This document shows, piece by piece, positions 21,777 through 32,838 of a stretch of 64,000 nt of DNA. The DNA lies in assembly GCA_036245525.1 (NCBI GenBank), contig BTPG01000003.1, positions 140,065,485 through 140,129,484 of the forward strand. Reading direction: 5' to 3'. The DNA is from Semisulcospira habei. Its lineage: Eukaryota > Mollusca > Gastropoda > Semisulcospiridae. The notes below the pieces were generated by a model. It did not search any database and was not told the origin of the DNA. It saw only the letters and a program-made list of their open reading frames with translations. A program made the position numbers and the translations under genes. Every line of letters starts with the position of its first letter. Positions within the stretch are counted from its first letter, which is position 1.

Positions 21777-24015
21777 AAAATAAAAATAGAAATAAAAATA
21801 AAAGGAAAAATTAAGTTTTGTCTAGATGTTTGAGCAGCTTGGTCTTGTAAGTTTTAAGCGATGGCGCGGCTAGAGTCAATAACTTTGCACCAGAATAGGA
21901 CAATGACGACCTATAAATGTCCAGTCAAGGCATCGGTACAACAAGATTGTTCCCTGGTGTTCGACTGGACCTCGTATGAGCAAAGTGGAACAAACTATTG
22001 ATATAGGCTGGTGTTTCTGAGACGGTGATTTTGCGCATGAGCACCAACTTATTATACTTAAACTGTTTTTCAAGTGGCAAAATGTCTAACAGTTTGAACT
22101 TATTGTCAGTACTAATGACTTCTGAGGGTCTGTCAACAATGAGTTTAATGGCTCTTCTGTGGAGCGAGTTCAGACTTTTTAAATTAGCATCGCTACTACC
22201 GTCCCAAATAGATGAGGCATAATCCAAATGTGACTGAATATGGGCATAGTAGAAGAGTTTCCTTGTTGGCTCATCAGCGAAATGTCTCAATTTCGACAGG
22301 AGGAATACATTTTTAGATACTATTTTACACAGTATAGTAATGTGGCCTTGCCAGCACAACTTGTCGTCTAAGTTGATTCCAAGCACGCGTTGTTCTCTGA
22401 CTTGCTCCACAGGCTGGCCGTTAAGTGTTAGTTGAAGGGGAGGGGGGTTCAACTGATGCTTTTGCCGTGTGGTAATCAGCATGCATTTGGTTTTAGTGGG
22501 ATTAGGTATCATGGCGTTATTTCTGCACCATTCAGATATCTCATTTAAGCTGTCTTGGAGAATCTTCACCATACATCTTACGTCTGATGACGAAACGTCC
22601 AGTGTTCCATCGTCTGCAAAAAGACTGCAAGTTACACTGGAGTCAGATATATGTAATGGAAGGTCGTTTATGAAGACAGAGAACAATAATGGACCAAGAA
22701 TCGATCCCTGTGGTACTCCGTGCTCTATCACCCCTTCATGTGAGTTTTTACCATTCACGTAGACATACTGAGTACGCCCATGCAGATATGACGTAAGGAA
22801 GGCAAGTGCGCTTAGTTGATAGACATTAAGCTTTTGAACTAAAGTTTTATGATTGACGAGGTCAAATGCTTTTGAAAAATACTGCTCCAGTCATTTGACT
22901 GCTATTTATGGCAGTAAGCCATCTGTCAACTAGGTGTACCAACGCTGTGTGACAGGAGTGTTTCCGCCGAAAGCCAGATTGTAATGGATGTATGAGTTTG
23001 TGTTTTTCTAGAAAATGTTGTAAGTGTGTGTGAATGTGTCTTTCTATCGGTTTCGACAGTGTTGACAGTAGCGAAATGGGCCTGAACTTGTTAGGGTCGG
23101 CAACGTCTTTCGTTTTAGGTAGTGGGATCACTTTGGCTGTTTTTAGAGAAGATGGAAATATCCCCTGCTTTATGCAAAGGTTGTATATATATGTCAAGGT
23201 ATCTACAATATACGGTAGGGCCATTTTCAGATCTGAGCTACTAATACCATCATGGCCAGACCTTAGTTTGTTCTCCAAGTACGAGATGGATTCTCCCACG
23301 TCGTATATTGTTAACAGGGGATTGCTGAATGACGTATCAGGGTCCAGCCGTTCTGCACAAAACGTCTTTAGCTTTTCTGACACAGCTGAAGACTGACCAG
23401 AATATGCATTTTTTAGCAACGTACTGGCAGCCGAGAGGAAATGCTGATTCAAGATATCAGCTGATAACTGTGTACATTGTGCGGTATTCTTGGGCCTCGT
23501 AAAAGCATTGATCGCTCGCCACACAGATACGACATCTTTCTTTCCGTTCATAAGACGGTGAAAAAGTGACCTTTGAGCTTTCCTCACTAAATGTTTAACA
23601 TGGTTTCTTTGCCTTCGATAAGCTACAAAATCCTTCTTTCTTTTATAGTCATCTCGGAGCTGCATGGCATCCTTGATTTCCTTACTTAACCAGGCGGGAA
23701 GCTGGGGGTTCTTCACCCGTTTTTCTCTGAATGGAGCGTGTTTATCGAGAACACCAAGGAATAATCCGTACCACTCAGACAAAGCATCGTTGGGGTCATT
23801 ATAGTAGTACGGCACTGTATCAAAGGGTGCGCAACTTAAATCACAAAGAAATGTTTTCTTGTTGAAGTGTTTAAGTGATCTGTATCTAATAGTCGTGTGC
23901 TGATGTTTTCGGAATTAATTATCCGCTTTTAATTCCCAGCAGCAGCACACCGGGTAGTGATCGCTAATCCCTACCTGAGGCACGTCTACTGCCATCACCC
24001 TTGATTGAGTAGTTG

Positions 24016-24020
<5 letters not shown>
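21777..24020 (-). mobile_element. LINE-1a: non-LTR retrotransposon body (3' part), interrupted
   Basis: The minus strand reads, from 24020 down: the C-terminal part of the endonuclease (VGISDHYPV), a linker, then reverse transcriptase and the C-terminal region, ending with a stop at 21811-21813 and an A/T-rich TTTTTA tail. The element's 5' part continues at 24780-24993 on the far side of a second LINE. It belongs to the Jockey/CR1-like group of apurinic-endonuclease LINEs; the exact clade was not resolved. The missing 5' end suggests 5' truncation near the GA array at 24994. Confidence 0.88.
21811..23815 (-). pseudogene. reverse transcriptase ORF of LINE-1a, broken
   Basis: The N-terminal block (22862-23815) contains KVIPLPKTKD and NKFRPISLLSTLSKPIERH, typical RT palm motifs, then SGFRRKHSCHTALVHL. 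A frame break at about 22868-22876 falls in motif A, where AVFF runs into SKAFDLVNH in another frame: a small deletion removed the catalytic Asp position. The second block (21925-22758) has GVPQGSILGPLLFSVFINDL and the FADD box (LFADDGTL), then YAHIQSHLDYASSIW. A further frameshift before 21925 precedes the C-terminus. The element cannot encode active RT. Confidence 0.88.
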
Positions 24021-24091
<71 letters not shown>

Positions 24092-24779
24092 CGGTATTAA
24101 TAATGCGCTTATCTTATAATAATTATAACTCTAAGCGCGCACTCACAACTCGCACACGCATGCGCACGCTTTAGACAATGACTCACGTACCACAAATAGT
24201 GAAAATACATTACGACGGTCAGCTCGGGGTGGGGAGTGTGGTGATATAGTGCTAGAACTGTTGAAAGAGGTGAGTTTTGAGGGCGGACTGGAAGGAGGAG
24301 AGAGAGTGTTTCTGACGGAGAGAGAGTGGGAGAGTGTTCCAGGTGGATGGACCGTAGACGGAGAAAGAGCGGGGGCCGAAAGTGCTGAGTTTGGTGCGGG
24401 GGATGAGGAGGCGGAGAGGGTCGGAGGCGGAGCGGAGGGAGCGGGAAGGAGTGTAGGGGTGAAGTAAGTTGGAGAGATAGGTAGGAGCCTAGTTGTTCAA
24501 GGATTTGTAGCAGAGAGACAGAATCTTGTATTGGATGCGTTGGGGGATGGGGAGCCAGTGAAGGAGCTTGAGCAGGGGAGTGATGTGGTCGGATTTTTTC
24601 TTTCTGAGGATGAGGCGGGCAGCATTGTTTTGGACGCGCTTGAGAGTGAGAGTGGTAGAGTGAGGAAGGCCGGAAAGGAGAGAGTTGCAGTAGTCGATGC
24701 GAGATAAGATGAGAAAGACAGCGAGTTTGGTGGCAGCTTCGGTAGTGAGGTATTTTCTGATCTGACTGATGCGGCGGAG
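24021..24779 (-). mobile_element. LINE-2a: 5'-truncated LINE inserted in LINE-1a
   Basis: On the minus strand this encodes the C-terminus of a different LINE ORF2: KLAVFLILSRIDYCNSLLSG, HITPLLKLLHWLPIPQRIQY, then LSTFGPRSFSVYGPSTWNTL and SSFQSALKTHLF, with one in-frame stop near 24498. The 3' end has the hairpin GCGCTTAGA...AAGCGC and a (TTA)n tail at 24021-24087. It splits the endonuclease of LINE-1a between LIDHIYT and TTQSRVMAVDV. GTATAT flanks both ends (24015 and about 24780), consistent with a target-site duplication. Confidence 0.85.
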
Positions 24780-25094
<315 letters not shown>

Positions 25095-25129
25095 AAACTT
25101 TTTCTATTTGTGGAGAAATGCTTACATAT

Positions 25130-25343
25130 TTAACTCATTCAGCGCGACGGCCGTATTTCCCAAATGTTGGAGGCGTCATCTAATGACTACGCACCAGTTG
25201 CAGGAGATGGATCGACCATGATAATTCAAGGGCAGTGCCAGATTAGATATTCGCCTGTCGGCGCCAAGCTAATCTGCCATTACCCTTGAATTATCATGAT
25301 CGACCCATCTCCTGCTGTAGTGCGTCAGGGATGAATGGGTTAA
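25130..25343. mobile_element. HP-A hairpin element (full length)
   Basis: TTAACTCATTCAGCGCGACG on the left and GGGATGAATGGGTTAA on the right. In the stem the left arm has CAGATTAGATATTCGCC where the right has GGCGCCAAGCTAATCTG, so the apex has mismatches. Confidence 0.92.
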
Positions 25344-25488
25344 TGACGTGTCTTGCAGCTTGTCCCTCTATTACACAGTAAACACAAAAACAACCCAAGT
25401 TTACAAGAAAAATCCAAATAATAATATATCTAGTAATTAGGCTGCTGGTATAGAGAATTGGTGTTTTAGGAAGAAATATATTTTACGG

Positions 25489-25499
25489 AGAGAGAGAGA

Positions 25500-25593
<94 letters not shown>

Positions 25594-25687
25594 AATTTTA
25601 ATGGCGTGTCTCTCAGCTGCCCCCCCCCCCCCGCCCCCCCCCCTGCGCCCCCCCCCTCCCCCCCCCCCCCCACCAAAAAAAAAAAAA
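25489..25687. repeat. (GA)n array and poly-C/poly-A tract
   Basis: GA to 25588, then C-rich at 25619-25672 and A to 25687. Low complexity only. Confidence 0.95.
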
Positions 25688-25747
25688 TGGAGACAGCAAA
25701 CAGCAACACAAAAGAAGTAAAGTTCACAGGAAATAAATCAAATGTTT

Positions 25748-25960
25748 TTAACTCATCCAGCCCGACGGCCGTATTTCCAAATGTTGGAGGCGTCATCTAA
25801 TGACTATGCACCAGTTGTAGGAGATGGATCGACCATGATAATTCAAGGGCAGTGCCAGATTAGCTTGGCGCCTATAGGCGCCAAGCTAATCTGGCACTAC
25901 TCTTGAATTATCATGGTCGACTCATCTCCTCCTGTAGTGCGTCAGGGCTGAATGGGTTAA
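25748..25960. mobile_element. HP-A hairpin element (full length)
   Basis: Bounded by TTAACTCATCCAGCCC and GGGCTGAATGGGTTAA. Apex GGCGCCTATAGGCGCC, stem nearly perfect. Closely related to the copy 600 bp upstream, including the ACGGCCGTATTTCC body. Confidence 0.94.
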
Positions 25961-26034
25961 GGTAATTAAGCTGATTTTGGATGATGTGTAAGTATGCAGA
26001 ATGGACGTTTTTGGAAGACAAAAAATGCTTATAC

Positions 26035-26065
26035 AGAGAGAGAGAGAGAGGGAGATAGAGGGAGA

Positions 26066-26155
<90 letters not shown>

Positions 26156-26193
26156 CAGACAGAGACAGACAGACAGACAGACAGACAGGCAGA
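26035..26193. repeat. (GA)n then (GACA)n microsatellite
   Basis: GA array passing into GACAGACA. Both flanks resemble those of the arrays at 25.49 and 26.31 kb: a word like AATTAGGCTG...TATAGAGAATTG...TTTTAGGA precedes them. Confidence 0.95.
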
Positions 26194-26307
26194 CAGACCG
26201 ACATACAGAATTTAGAACTTGAAACATACAGTAATTAGGCTGATTTTCAATGATGGGTATGTATAGAGAATTGATATTTTAGGAGGACGGTGAAGATGCT
26301 TGCTTAG

Positions 26308-26322
26308 AGAGCGAGAGAGAGA

Positions 26323-26379
<57 letters not shown>
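26308..26379. repeat. (GA)n microsatellite
   Basis: GA array, preceded by the same TAGAGAATTGATATTTTAGG word as the array at 25.49 kb. Confidence 0.95.
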
Positions 26380-26380
<1 letters not shown>

Positions 26381-26644
26381 AATCCAAATTGTCCAACCCC
26401 GGAATTTCCAGACCTATCTTCCCCACTTCACTCTACACAAACGCCAGCTGTCTGTCAAGATACACAGTTCCTTATAAGTTTTGCAGTTTCTCGAACGTTT
26501 CTCACCGTAAATGTGCAAGTCCAGTTTATATATGTGTCCTTTAGATGGAGGAGCTGATCAGTCTGTCAGTCTCACTCTGACACGAGTCCTACTGCAGCTT
26601 GAATTAGAACCCCTCAGAATCGATCTTCCCCTGAAAGGGCCAAC

Positions 26645-26770
26645 TTAACCCTTTCCATGCCACTGTCCATTCCCCGTGACAAAAGTCAGACACGACAACT
26701 TAGGTAATCAGGCACGACCCTTGAGCTATCGTGGTCCGTCCTGTACCAGTAACGTGCATGCAGTGTTTGA
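26645..26770. mobile_element. HP-A remnant, truncated
   Basis: TTAACCCTTTCCATGCCACT at the left. Only one arm is left (TAATCAGGCACGACCCTTGAG), followed by CTATCGTGGTCCGTCC. Confidence 0.6.
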
Positions 26771-27000
26771 CCCATATCATACTGAGGCTAAAAGCTTCAA
26801 ATTTGTACACTGCCATATGTAAGCTACATTATAGCATTTACAGATAAGGATATAGACCAATGGCTTTAATTCAAGGGTGGTGCCAGAATAGCTTGGCGCC
26901 TAGAGGCGCCAAGCTATTCTGGCACTACCCTTGAACTATTTTAGTCAAACTTATTTCACACACTGGTGTATTCCGAATGATAAGGGTTAAACACACGATT
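26767..27000. mobile_element. HP-A variant S hairpin element (full length)
   Basis: Left TTGACCCATATCATACTGAGG, right TTCCGAATGATAAGGGTTAA. The stem has GGTGCCAGAATAGCTTGGCG and its complement with apex GGCGCCTAGAGGCGCC. Nearly identical to 53196-53408. Confidence 0.92.
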
Positions 27001-27119
27001 CAGTTTATATGTGGAAACTATATAGTCCGCCTTGAAGCAGCGGTCTTGTCAACAGTCGTAGGCCTAAACCTTACAACACATTCTCCTAATCAATAGCATG
27101 GGTCTAAATAGCAATAATC

Positions 27120-27222
27120 ACGCTAACAAATGCAACATAAAACCCAGTTCGCTTATAACAACATTTGCATAGGTCCCGACTGCACTTTTTCTATATAAAT
27201 TACTTCGCTTATAACAAACTTC
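27120..27222 (-). repeat. family L (TTATAAGCGAAGT) repeat, copy 3
   Basis: Minus-strand copy: CGCTTATAACAACATTTGCA and ATTACTTCGCTTATAACAAAC. Confidence 0.7.
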
Positions 27223-27271
27223 TATGGGGGTGGGGGTGGTTATGGGGGGTATGGGAGGTGGGGGGGGGGGG

Positions 27272-27445
27272 AAGCTGGGTGTCTCTGTGGTAGAGCGTTC
27301 GACTCTCATCCGAAGTGTCATGGGTTCGAAAGCAGCTGGGGTCAAAATTTGTGTAGACCATATTCGGTGCCCATTCTTTAAAATCACCTTCTTGGTGGAC
27401 AAAAGACGTTAAGCTCTAAACGTTTAACGTCTTAGTTACATTCGG
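27272..27445 (+). mobile_element. SINE-1, tRNA-derived, copy 1
   Basis: AAGCTGGGTGTCTCTGTGGTAGAGCGTTCGACTC is the A-box half and GGGTTCGAAAGC the B-box region (positions 27326-27337). The tRNA-unrelated tail has GGGGTCAAAATTTGTGTAGA, a KGTGCCC.TTCTTTAAAATCACC stretch, then AAAGACGTTAAGC and AAACGTTTAACG. Copies at 59754-59917 and 45381-45543 (minus). Known: a tRNA-like head with RNA polymerase III boxes fused to a conserved body defines a SINE. Confidence 0.85.
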
Positions 27446-27455
27446 GCTTAAAGTT

Positions 27456-27535
27456 TTAACTCAATCGAGACGTGCCGCATACGGATACCCGGCTTCCGCT
27501 GCGTATCCGTATGCGGCACGTCTCGAATAACTTAA
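27456..27535. mobile_element. HP-C hairpin element (full, 80 bp)
   Basis: TTAACTCAATCGAGACGTGC pairs with GCACGTCTCGAATAACTTAA, and CGCATACGGATAC with GTATCCGTATGCG. Nearly the whole element is one palindrome bounded by TTAA. Confidence 0.92.
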
Positions 27536-27905
27536 CACCGCAGAGAGACACCGACTCCTGTGGCTACAGTTGCACGGAGTCTTGATGATCTATATATCTC
27601 GCGAACAAAAGGTCGGCCACTCCATCAAGGAAGAGTTACGACCACCTAGCACAGACAGAGTCGCAGTCAGTGTCGTAAACACGAACACTTCCTCCGCTTT
27701 TCGGCACCATTTTGCGACAAGCCGTAATGAAGTTGCAGTTTCTGCGCATGCCAAGTTGGGTTTGATTGGCTGGGTGGCTGGAAAGGACAATCTCTTTCCG
27801 GATGAATCGGGAAACGATAGGGCGTCTATTTCACATTCACACGCGGGCCCAACCCTGGTAGCTTCCTCTAAATGAGAAAGTCCACATCTGAATGCAGACT
27901 GCAAC
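27536..27905. other. non-coding, no gene recognised
   Basis: The open frames here (27570-27875 + and 27590-27955 -) overlap on both strands and show no domain. Confidence 0.4.
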
Positions 27906-27908
27906 CAA

Positions 27909-27924
27909 CCGCCCCCCCCCCCCC

Positions 27925-28007
<83 letters not shown>

Positions 28008-28008
28008 G

Positions 28009-28042
<34 letters not shown>
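27909..28042. repeat. poly-C then (CA)n microsatellite
   Basis: C tract, then CA array with AAT and AGG interruptions. Confidence 0.96.
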
Positions 28043-28045
<3 letters not shown>

Positions 28046-28097
28046 GAAACTGAGAAACACGTTTACTAAAATGTTTCGTTTAAGTCTTTTAAAGATG

Positions 28098-28171
28098 TAT
28101 TTTATTTTATTTATTTAAAATTTATTTATTTATTTATTTAGTTTAGTTTAGTTTAGTTTAGTTTAGTTTAG

Positions 28172-28202
<31 letters not shown>
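28098..28202. repeat. (TTTA)n and (GTTTA)n arrays
   Basis: TTTAT low complexity and about 12 copies of GTTTA, the same pentamer as at 8.93 kb. Confidence 0.95.
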
Positions 28203-28203
<1 letters not shown>

Positions 28204-28230
28204 CGGTATTTCTCTGATGCTTAGCCTTAA

Positions 28231-28352
28231 CATTAGGCGTAGATTTTCATGAGCACCGGCCTGCGATCGCAGGGCCGCCTCGTGCGAATCTATGCCTCTC
28301 GGACATGGAGTCAAATGTCTCAAGAGCTCATGAGCATCTGTACCTCTTGCAA
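28231..28352. mobile_element. HP-B hairpin plus adjacent half copy
   Basis: TAGGCGTAGATTTTCATGAGC faces CGTGCGAATCTATGCCTCTC. A second lone arm, GCTCATGAGCATCTGTACCTC, follows at 28324-28350. Confidence 0.7.
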
Positions 28353-28523
28353 CAGAGAAAAAACGTTGTGTTGAGATTCTTACTATACAGCATCCATCTC
28401 AGACAAGTAAAGGGTGATTGTGGCTTTATCAAAGTGTGAAGGAGAGAAGAACGCCTGTATCATAGCAGGGTGGGTGCAGGGGGGGGTGGGGGGGGGGGCG
28501 GGAGCTGAGTATGTTCTTGTTCC

Positions 28524-28566
28524 AGCAAGTGCCATAGATTCTCATGAGAATCTATGGCACTTGCAG
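28524..28566. mobile_element. HP-B mini-hairpin, perfect
   Basis: CAAGTGCCATAGATTCTCATGAGAATCTATGGCACTTG (28527-28564) is a perfect palindrome with no loop. Confidence 0.85.
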
Positions 28567-28682
28567 ATAAATGTTGGATGTGAGTTTTCTTTCAAGCTAG
28601 AGATTCTGACAAGATCTATCTCGGACAAGTAAGGGGTGATTAGAACAGTTCTTGCGGCGGAAGTTTATGGAGGACGGCGCAC

Positions 28683-28782
28683 GCCCACTGGGGAAAAATG
28701 TCCTAGGGCCGGTTTTTCTTTCCGCAAGCTATGGGCAGGCCGGCCGGCTGCGGCAGAAGTCGGCCCTAGGACCTCTTGCTTG
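28683..28782. mobile_element. HP-D-like hairpin, diverged
   Basis: TGTCCTAGGGCCGG faces TCGGCCCTAGGACCTCTTGC. The middle, TCCGCAAGCTATGGGCAGGC, has diverged. Confidence 0.6.
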
Positions 28783-28789
28783 CGGCGTG

Positions 28790-29225
28790 TACGTAAACTT
28801 TGTACTTTGCATTTCTCTCTCTAGGGCAATAGCATGTTTAGTGTCCCGAGAGCGGCGCTCGCGTTGTAAATGGTCTGTGACGTATCTTTTATCCGTGTAG
28901 CCAAACAAACTTGTAATCAGCATGTCTGGGCTGGAAAAAAAAATCATCTCGTTAGCCTCAATTGGGGCTCTACGCGTTGGAAAAACACATGTTTACAAAG
29001 TCGGCACTGATCTCACGTTAAGATAAGAAGCTTTCTGTCCCTCTTGTTTGTCCACAAAGATAAAACAGCGTTGTAAATTGCCGGGCTAAAACCCGCTAAT
29101 TTAGAACAATGATTTTTTTTTTCATTCCGGAATTTTGTTTTTAAGGTTATTTTTGTTAGCATTGAACGTTTTGTATATTACCATTAGTTATGTCAGCTAT
29201 GTCAGCACGTCGTCAGATTGCTTAC
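28790..29225. other. non-coding, no gene recognised
   Basis: No recurring repeat or supported frame. Confidence 0.4.
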
Positions 29226-29226
29226 T

Positions 29227-29444
29227 TAGACCCCTTCACGGCCAGTGGACACAAAATGATGTTTTTTGAAAGCAGGGCAAATTCAACACCGAACAATCCA
29301 ATCAGTCCGAGGGAACACGGGTATGAATAGAGTCAGCAAGAGGCAAAGAATCTCGTGAGCCCCCGCATAAATGGAGGCTCATGAGGTTCTTTGCCTCTTG
29401 CAGTTGGGTGGTGTTCGCATTTTTCCGACAGTGAAATGGGTTAA
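29227..29444. mobile_element. HP-B hairpin element (full length)
   Basis: Left TTAGACCCCTTCACGGCCAG, right ACAGTGAAATGGGTTAA. Stem GCAAGAGGCAAAGAATCTCG against TGAGGTTCTTTGCCTCTTGC, the AAAGAA variant in both arms. The outer body also repeats at 62.7-63.2 kb. Confidence 0.92.
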
Positions 29445-29688
29445 TTTATGATCTGTGCCTTTTGCTGACTCCTTTTATTTTCGTTCTCAGTCTCCTCTCG
29501 GGGGACAGCTTCTGGGACTTCGGGCTCGGAAGGCGAGCCACGCCATTGTATAGACTTGCTCCAGCATATTTATTTGAGGCTTACTTATAGTGATGAAAAA
29601 AAAACACGCAATATAACCCAAACCCAGACCGGGGAGGGGCGTGGGTGAAGGGGAGGGGGGGGTGGTGGAGCCGGACATCAGAGAGGGG

Positions 29689-29762
29689 TTAACTCATTCG
29701 AAACGTGGCGCATCGGGATACGTGCCGCGTATCCGAATGCAGCACGTCCCGAATGTGTCAAC
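29689..29762. mobile_element. HP-C hairpin element
   Basis: TTAACTCATTCGAAACGTGG on the left, CACGTCCCGAATGTGTCAAC on the right. Stem CGGGATACG/CGTATCCG. Confidence 0.85.
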
Positions 29763-29764
29763 TA

Positions 29765-29988
29765 CATTTTAACCTTTTTTTTATCCTGATACACTTTTGC
29801 TTCAAAAAAAAAAATGATTATGATAGTTCAAGGGTGATGCCAGTATCTTGGTGCCTGAGGCGCCAAGCTATTCTGGCACTACCCTTGAAATAAAATGGTT
29901 GATCTTTCGTGTAATCTGTAATGCAGCCTGCATAGGACAATAAGCACATTTTTAAAAATCAGCTTCAGGATGTAATGGATTATTTCAG
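29765..29988. mobile_element. HP-A variant S element, diverged
   Basis: TTAACCTTTTTTTTATCCTG on the left and CTTCAGGATGTAATGGATTA on the right. The stem CAAGGGTGATGCCAGTATCT has lost bases against TATTCTGGCACTACCCTTG. Confidence 0.8.
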
Positions 29989-30344
29989 TTTCATTCCCCA
30001 TAGGATGGGGTTTCCCTCTCTTTTTCTGGAGCATGTTTTATAGCTGTCTCCCCTTGGTTCATTCTCTTGCATGTTTCTTTTCAAAAACTCCGGCCTCTCG
30101 TCCGCGCTGCTTGCAGCCCTTAATATTGGATGAATGTTGCTAAACAGTCTGCTGCACTGAAGATATGGCGAGTTGCTGTTAATGAACTTTTCATGACTGT
30201 TTTTCCCCTGCGCTTGTAATGGTTTTGTATGCATATATGTTGCAACCCCGGTGTCGCAGTGCCACGTCTTTGCAAACACCTCAAGTTACAGTGCCGGGTG
30301 GACCGAAAAAGTTGAGGTCTGATCTTTTGAACTTGTATCTTCCT

Positions 30345-30349
30345 TACAG

Positions 30350-30424
<75 letters not shown>
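30345..30424 (-). repeat. (ACT)n-(AAT)n array, possibly a LINE 3' tail
   Basis: Read on the minus strand, GCAAAGCGGCGCCAAGAGCTCT leads into (ATT)n(AGT)n, reminiscent of the LINE tails at 24.0 and 31.5 kb. No ORF remains. Confidence 0.7.
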
Positions 30425-30427
<3 letters not shown>

Positions 30428-30558
30428 CAGAGCTCTTGGCGCCGCTTTGCAATAGACACACAGTATGCGAAAGTAAATATGCAAATACCTATTCACAAAA
30501 TAGAAGAACAAAACTAAACAGCCACCAAAACACTGGTGTGTACGTGCACATACACGAT

Positions 30559-30669
<111 letters not shown>

Positions 30670-30984
30670 GCACAGACAAGTCATAAGAACACAAATTCCT
30701 ATTTCTATGTGTAACTTTTTTTTAATAGACTTACTCATGCCTTTAGTGCTATTTCTTACTTATTTTTGAGGTTTTTGTTGTTGTTTTATTCAAGATGACA
30801 GAATGCGTGAAATTTAAAGACGATTTTCTGTTTGTTTTTTTAAACAGACAATAAAGTTTTCTTGATTTTTAATTTTTTTATGGTGACCTTTCGCTACATA
30901 TGCCAGGGGTCCGTTCCAGCTCAAATACGAAAGCAGCATGAAAATCGGTCACATACTTATGTATAAATTGTCCTGCATGTGCTT

Positions 30985-31276
30985 TAACTCTCTCAGCCTG
31001 ACTTCTTCTGCCTATATCTCTGACTTACTCCATCTGTATACTCCATTAGTCTCGTACGCTCTGACACTCGTAAATTTCGCCTTCCCAATTTCAAATGAAA
31101 AACACGTGGCAGTCGTGCCTTCTCCCATCTTGGCCCCGCCACTAGGAACAGCCTCCCCGTCCCTGTCCGTAACTGTCAAACGCTCTCCTCATTCAAATCA
31201 CTCCTCAAAACCCACCTCTACAACGCTGCCTTTTACTAGTTCATTTGCCCAGCCATGCACAATTCAACACCACTGT

Positions 31277-31317
<41 letters not shown>

Positions 31318-31333
31318 CGTGTGTGTGTGTGTG

Positions 31334-31380
<47 letters not shown>

Positions 31381-31474
31381 ATGTTAGCTGTTAGCCTTTT
31401 CATTGTATTAGCGCTTAGAGCTACTTTTAGAATAAGCGCATAACAAATCGCCTTTATTATTATTATTATTATTA

Positions 31475-31510
<36 letters not shown>

Positions 31511-31511
31511 C
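30985..31511 (+). mobile_element. LINE-2b: 5'-truncated LINE 3' end
   Basis: The plus strand encodes AYISDLLHLYTPL, then after a frameshift TRGSRAFSHLGPATRNSLPV and SSFKSLLKTHLYNAAF. This matches the ORF2 C-terminus of LINE-2a (FGPRSFSVYGPSTWNTLPLS, SSFQSALKTHLF). A (GT)n array (31280-31380) interrupts the 3' UTR. The 3' end repeats the GCGCTTAGAG...AATAAGCGC hairpin and a (TTA)n tail. Confidence 0.85.
31280..31380. repeat. (GT)n microsatellite inside LINE-2b
   Basis: GT array with GCC and GC interruptions, lying between the ORF end and the 3' stem-loop. Confidence 0.96.
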
Positions 31512-31552
31512 TTTTAAAATTAAATTCTCCTCTTTCTAATCCCTTGTGAAAT

Positions 31553-31735
31553 GTGAACGCATCCAGCTGCAAGAGGCAAAGAAGCTCATGAACCCCCGCA
31601 AGGCTAGGGCTCATGAGGTTCTTTGCCTCTTGCTGACCCTATTTATATCCGTGTTCCTTGGATTAGTGGATGAATGTTTGTTGGTTAATTTGTCCTTGAT
31701 GTCAAAGACACAATATTTTCGTCCACTGGCAAATA
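31553..31735. mobile_element. HP-B hairpin element (AAAGAA variant)
   Basis: GCAAGAGGCAAAGAAGCTCA faces TGAGGTTCTTTGCCTCTTGC. The right body retains TATTTTCGTCCACTGGCA. Confidence 0.85.
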
Positions 31736-31889
31736 TCGCCTCCGCAACCTGTCAACCTACTACGCCAACTGCAGAAGCTAACGGAAGCTGATTGATTGTG
31801 ACAGTTCAAAGGTTGTGTCTGATGTGCACTGTGAAAGCAGAAGGCAGTATGTCCGTTTTCTTGTGAAAAGCGAGATTTTCATTGTATTG

Positions 31890-32345
31890 GGCGGTCCGTG
31901 GGGCAGTGGTTAAGGCGTCTGCCACCAATGCTAAAGGTGCGAGGTTCGATACCGGGTTCCGGCGTTGGACTTTTCTCCTCTAGTAAGTGTCACTTCCTGT
32001 CAATTCGGGCGGACCGTCGGGTTCCCCCCCCCCCACCCCCCCCCCCCCCCGGGTACTCCGGCTCTTCCTCTCCCATGACTTTGGTATCAATTTCAGCCTA
32101 CTTACCAAATTTCAAATATAAACGATTTGAATTTCCAAAAACTTTAGTAGCTCGCTTGAGCTTGCCCTTAGCACCACGTGAATGTTCTGTGTTTATGTAC
32201 AGTGTGTGAATGAATGTGTGTAATTCACGTGAGCGTGCTTGTTGGATTCAGTTCGCGGCGTTGCTTTAAGCCGATTTTCAATTGGGTAAAACGCTATTTA
32301 ATGCGCTGATTATTTATGTATTTATTTATTTATTTATTGCGATGG
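31890..32345 (+). mobile_element. SINE-2, tRNA-derived, copy 1
   Basis: Head: GGGCAGTGGTTAAGGCGTCT (A box region) and GCGAGGTTCGATACCGGG (B box). Body: TTTGGTATCAATTTCAGCC, AAACGATTTGAATTTCC, CTCGCTTGAGCTTGCCC, AATGTTCTGTGTTT, then GATTTTCAATTGGGTAAAACG and GCGCTGATTATT with a T/A-rich (TTTA)n tail. A poly-C expansion sits at about 32025-32050. Copy 2 is at 36095-36515. Confidence 0.88.
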
Positions 32346-32599
32346 AAATGTTTCTTTTCACTAAAAATGGACTTACTGTCCTTTGCTGTCCCAGGTCAGT
32401 GATCCGCTAGGCTCTTCAGGCCTTACCATTGAACTATTATGGTCGATCTATCTGATGGCGCAAAGTGAGTAAGGGGTTATTTTTCACTTGTCATGAGGGA
32501 TCCATCTCCTGCAACCTGTACACTTCATAGTGGTCTATGTGACTTTATTTGCGATCTGAAATGACAAGACACTTGGCTCCTATAGCATAGGAAACAGAT

Positions 32600-32830
32600 T
32601 GGAAACGTGAGACACTTGATTCAGAGCAAATAGGTGACTGCCCAGCGTGTAAAATGCAAAGAAATTTCCAAGACAGAAAGAAACACGATTACAAAGGACA
32701 GAATCAACACAATTTATTAAATAAGTTGCGTTGTACTTGTCCTTTCTAAGTGTGTTTATTTTTCTTTCTCTCGGGAATTTTTGTGTGGGACACTTGGCTT
32801 TAGAACTGAAAAGAAAGCACCTGTGTATTT
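32600..32830. repeat. family M inverted repeat
   Basis: GACTGCCCAGCGTGTAAAATGCAAAGAAAT (32636-32665) and its diverged complement, running through AATAAGTTGCGTTGTACTTG, flank a centre near 32715. The single-arm copy at 10020-10130 matches both arms. Confidence 0.6.
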
Positions 32831-32838
32831 TCAGTCAT

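Noticed and set aside
28524..28566. Rho-independent terminator
   Set aside because: A hairpin without a T run, in an animal genome, belonging to the HP-B family.
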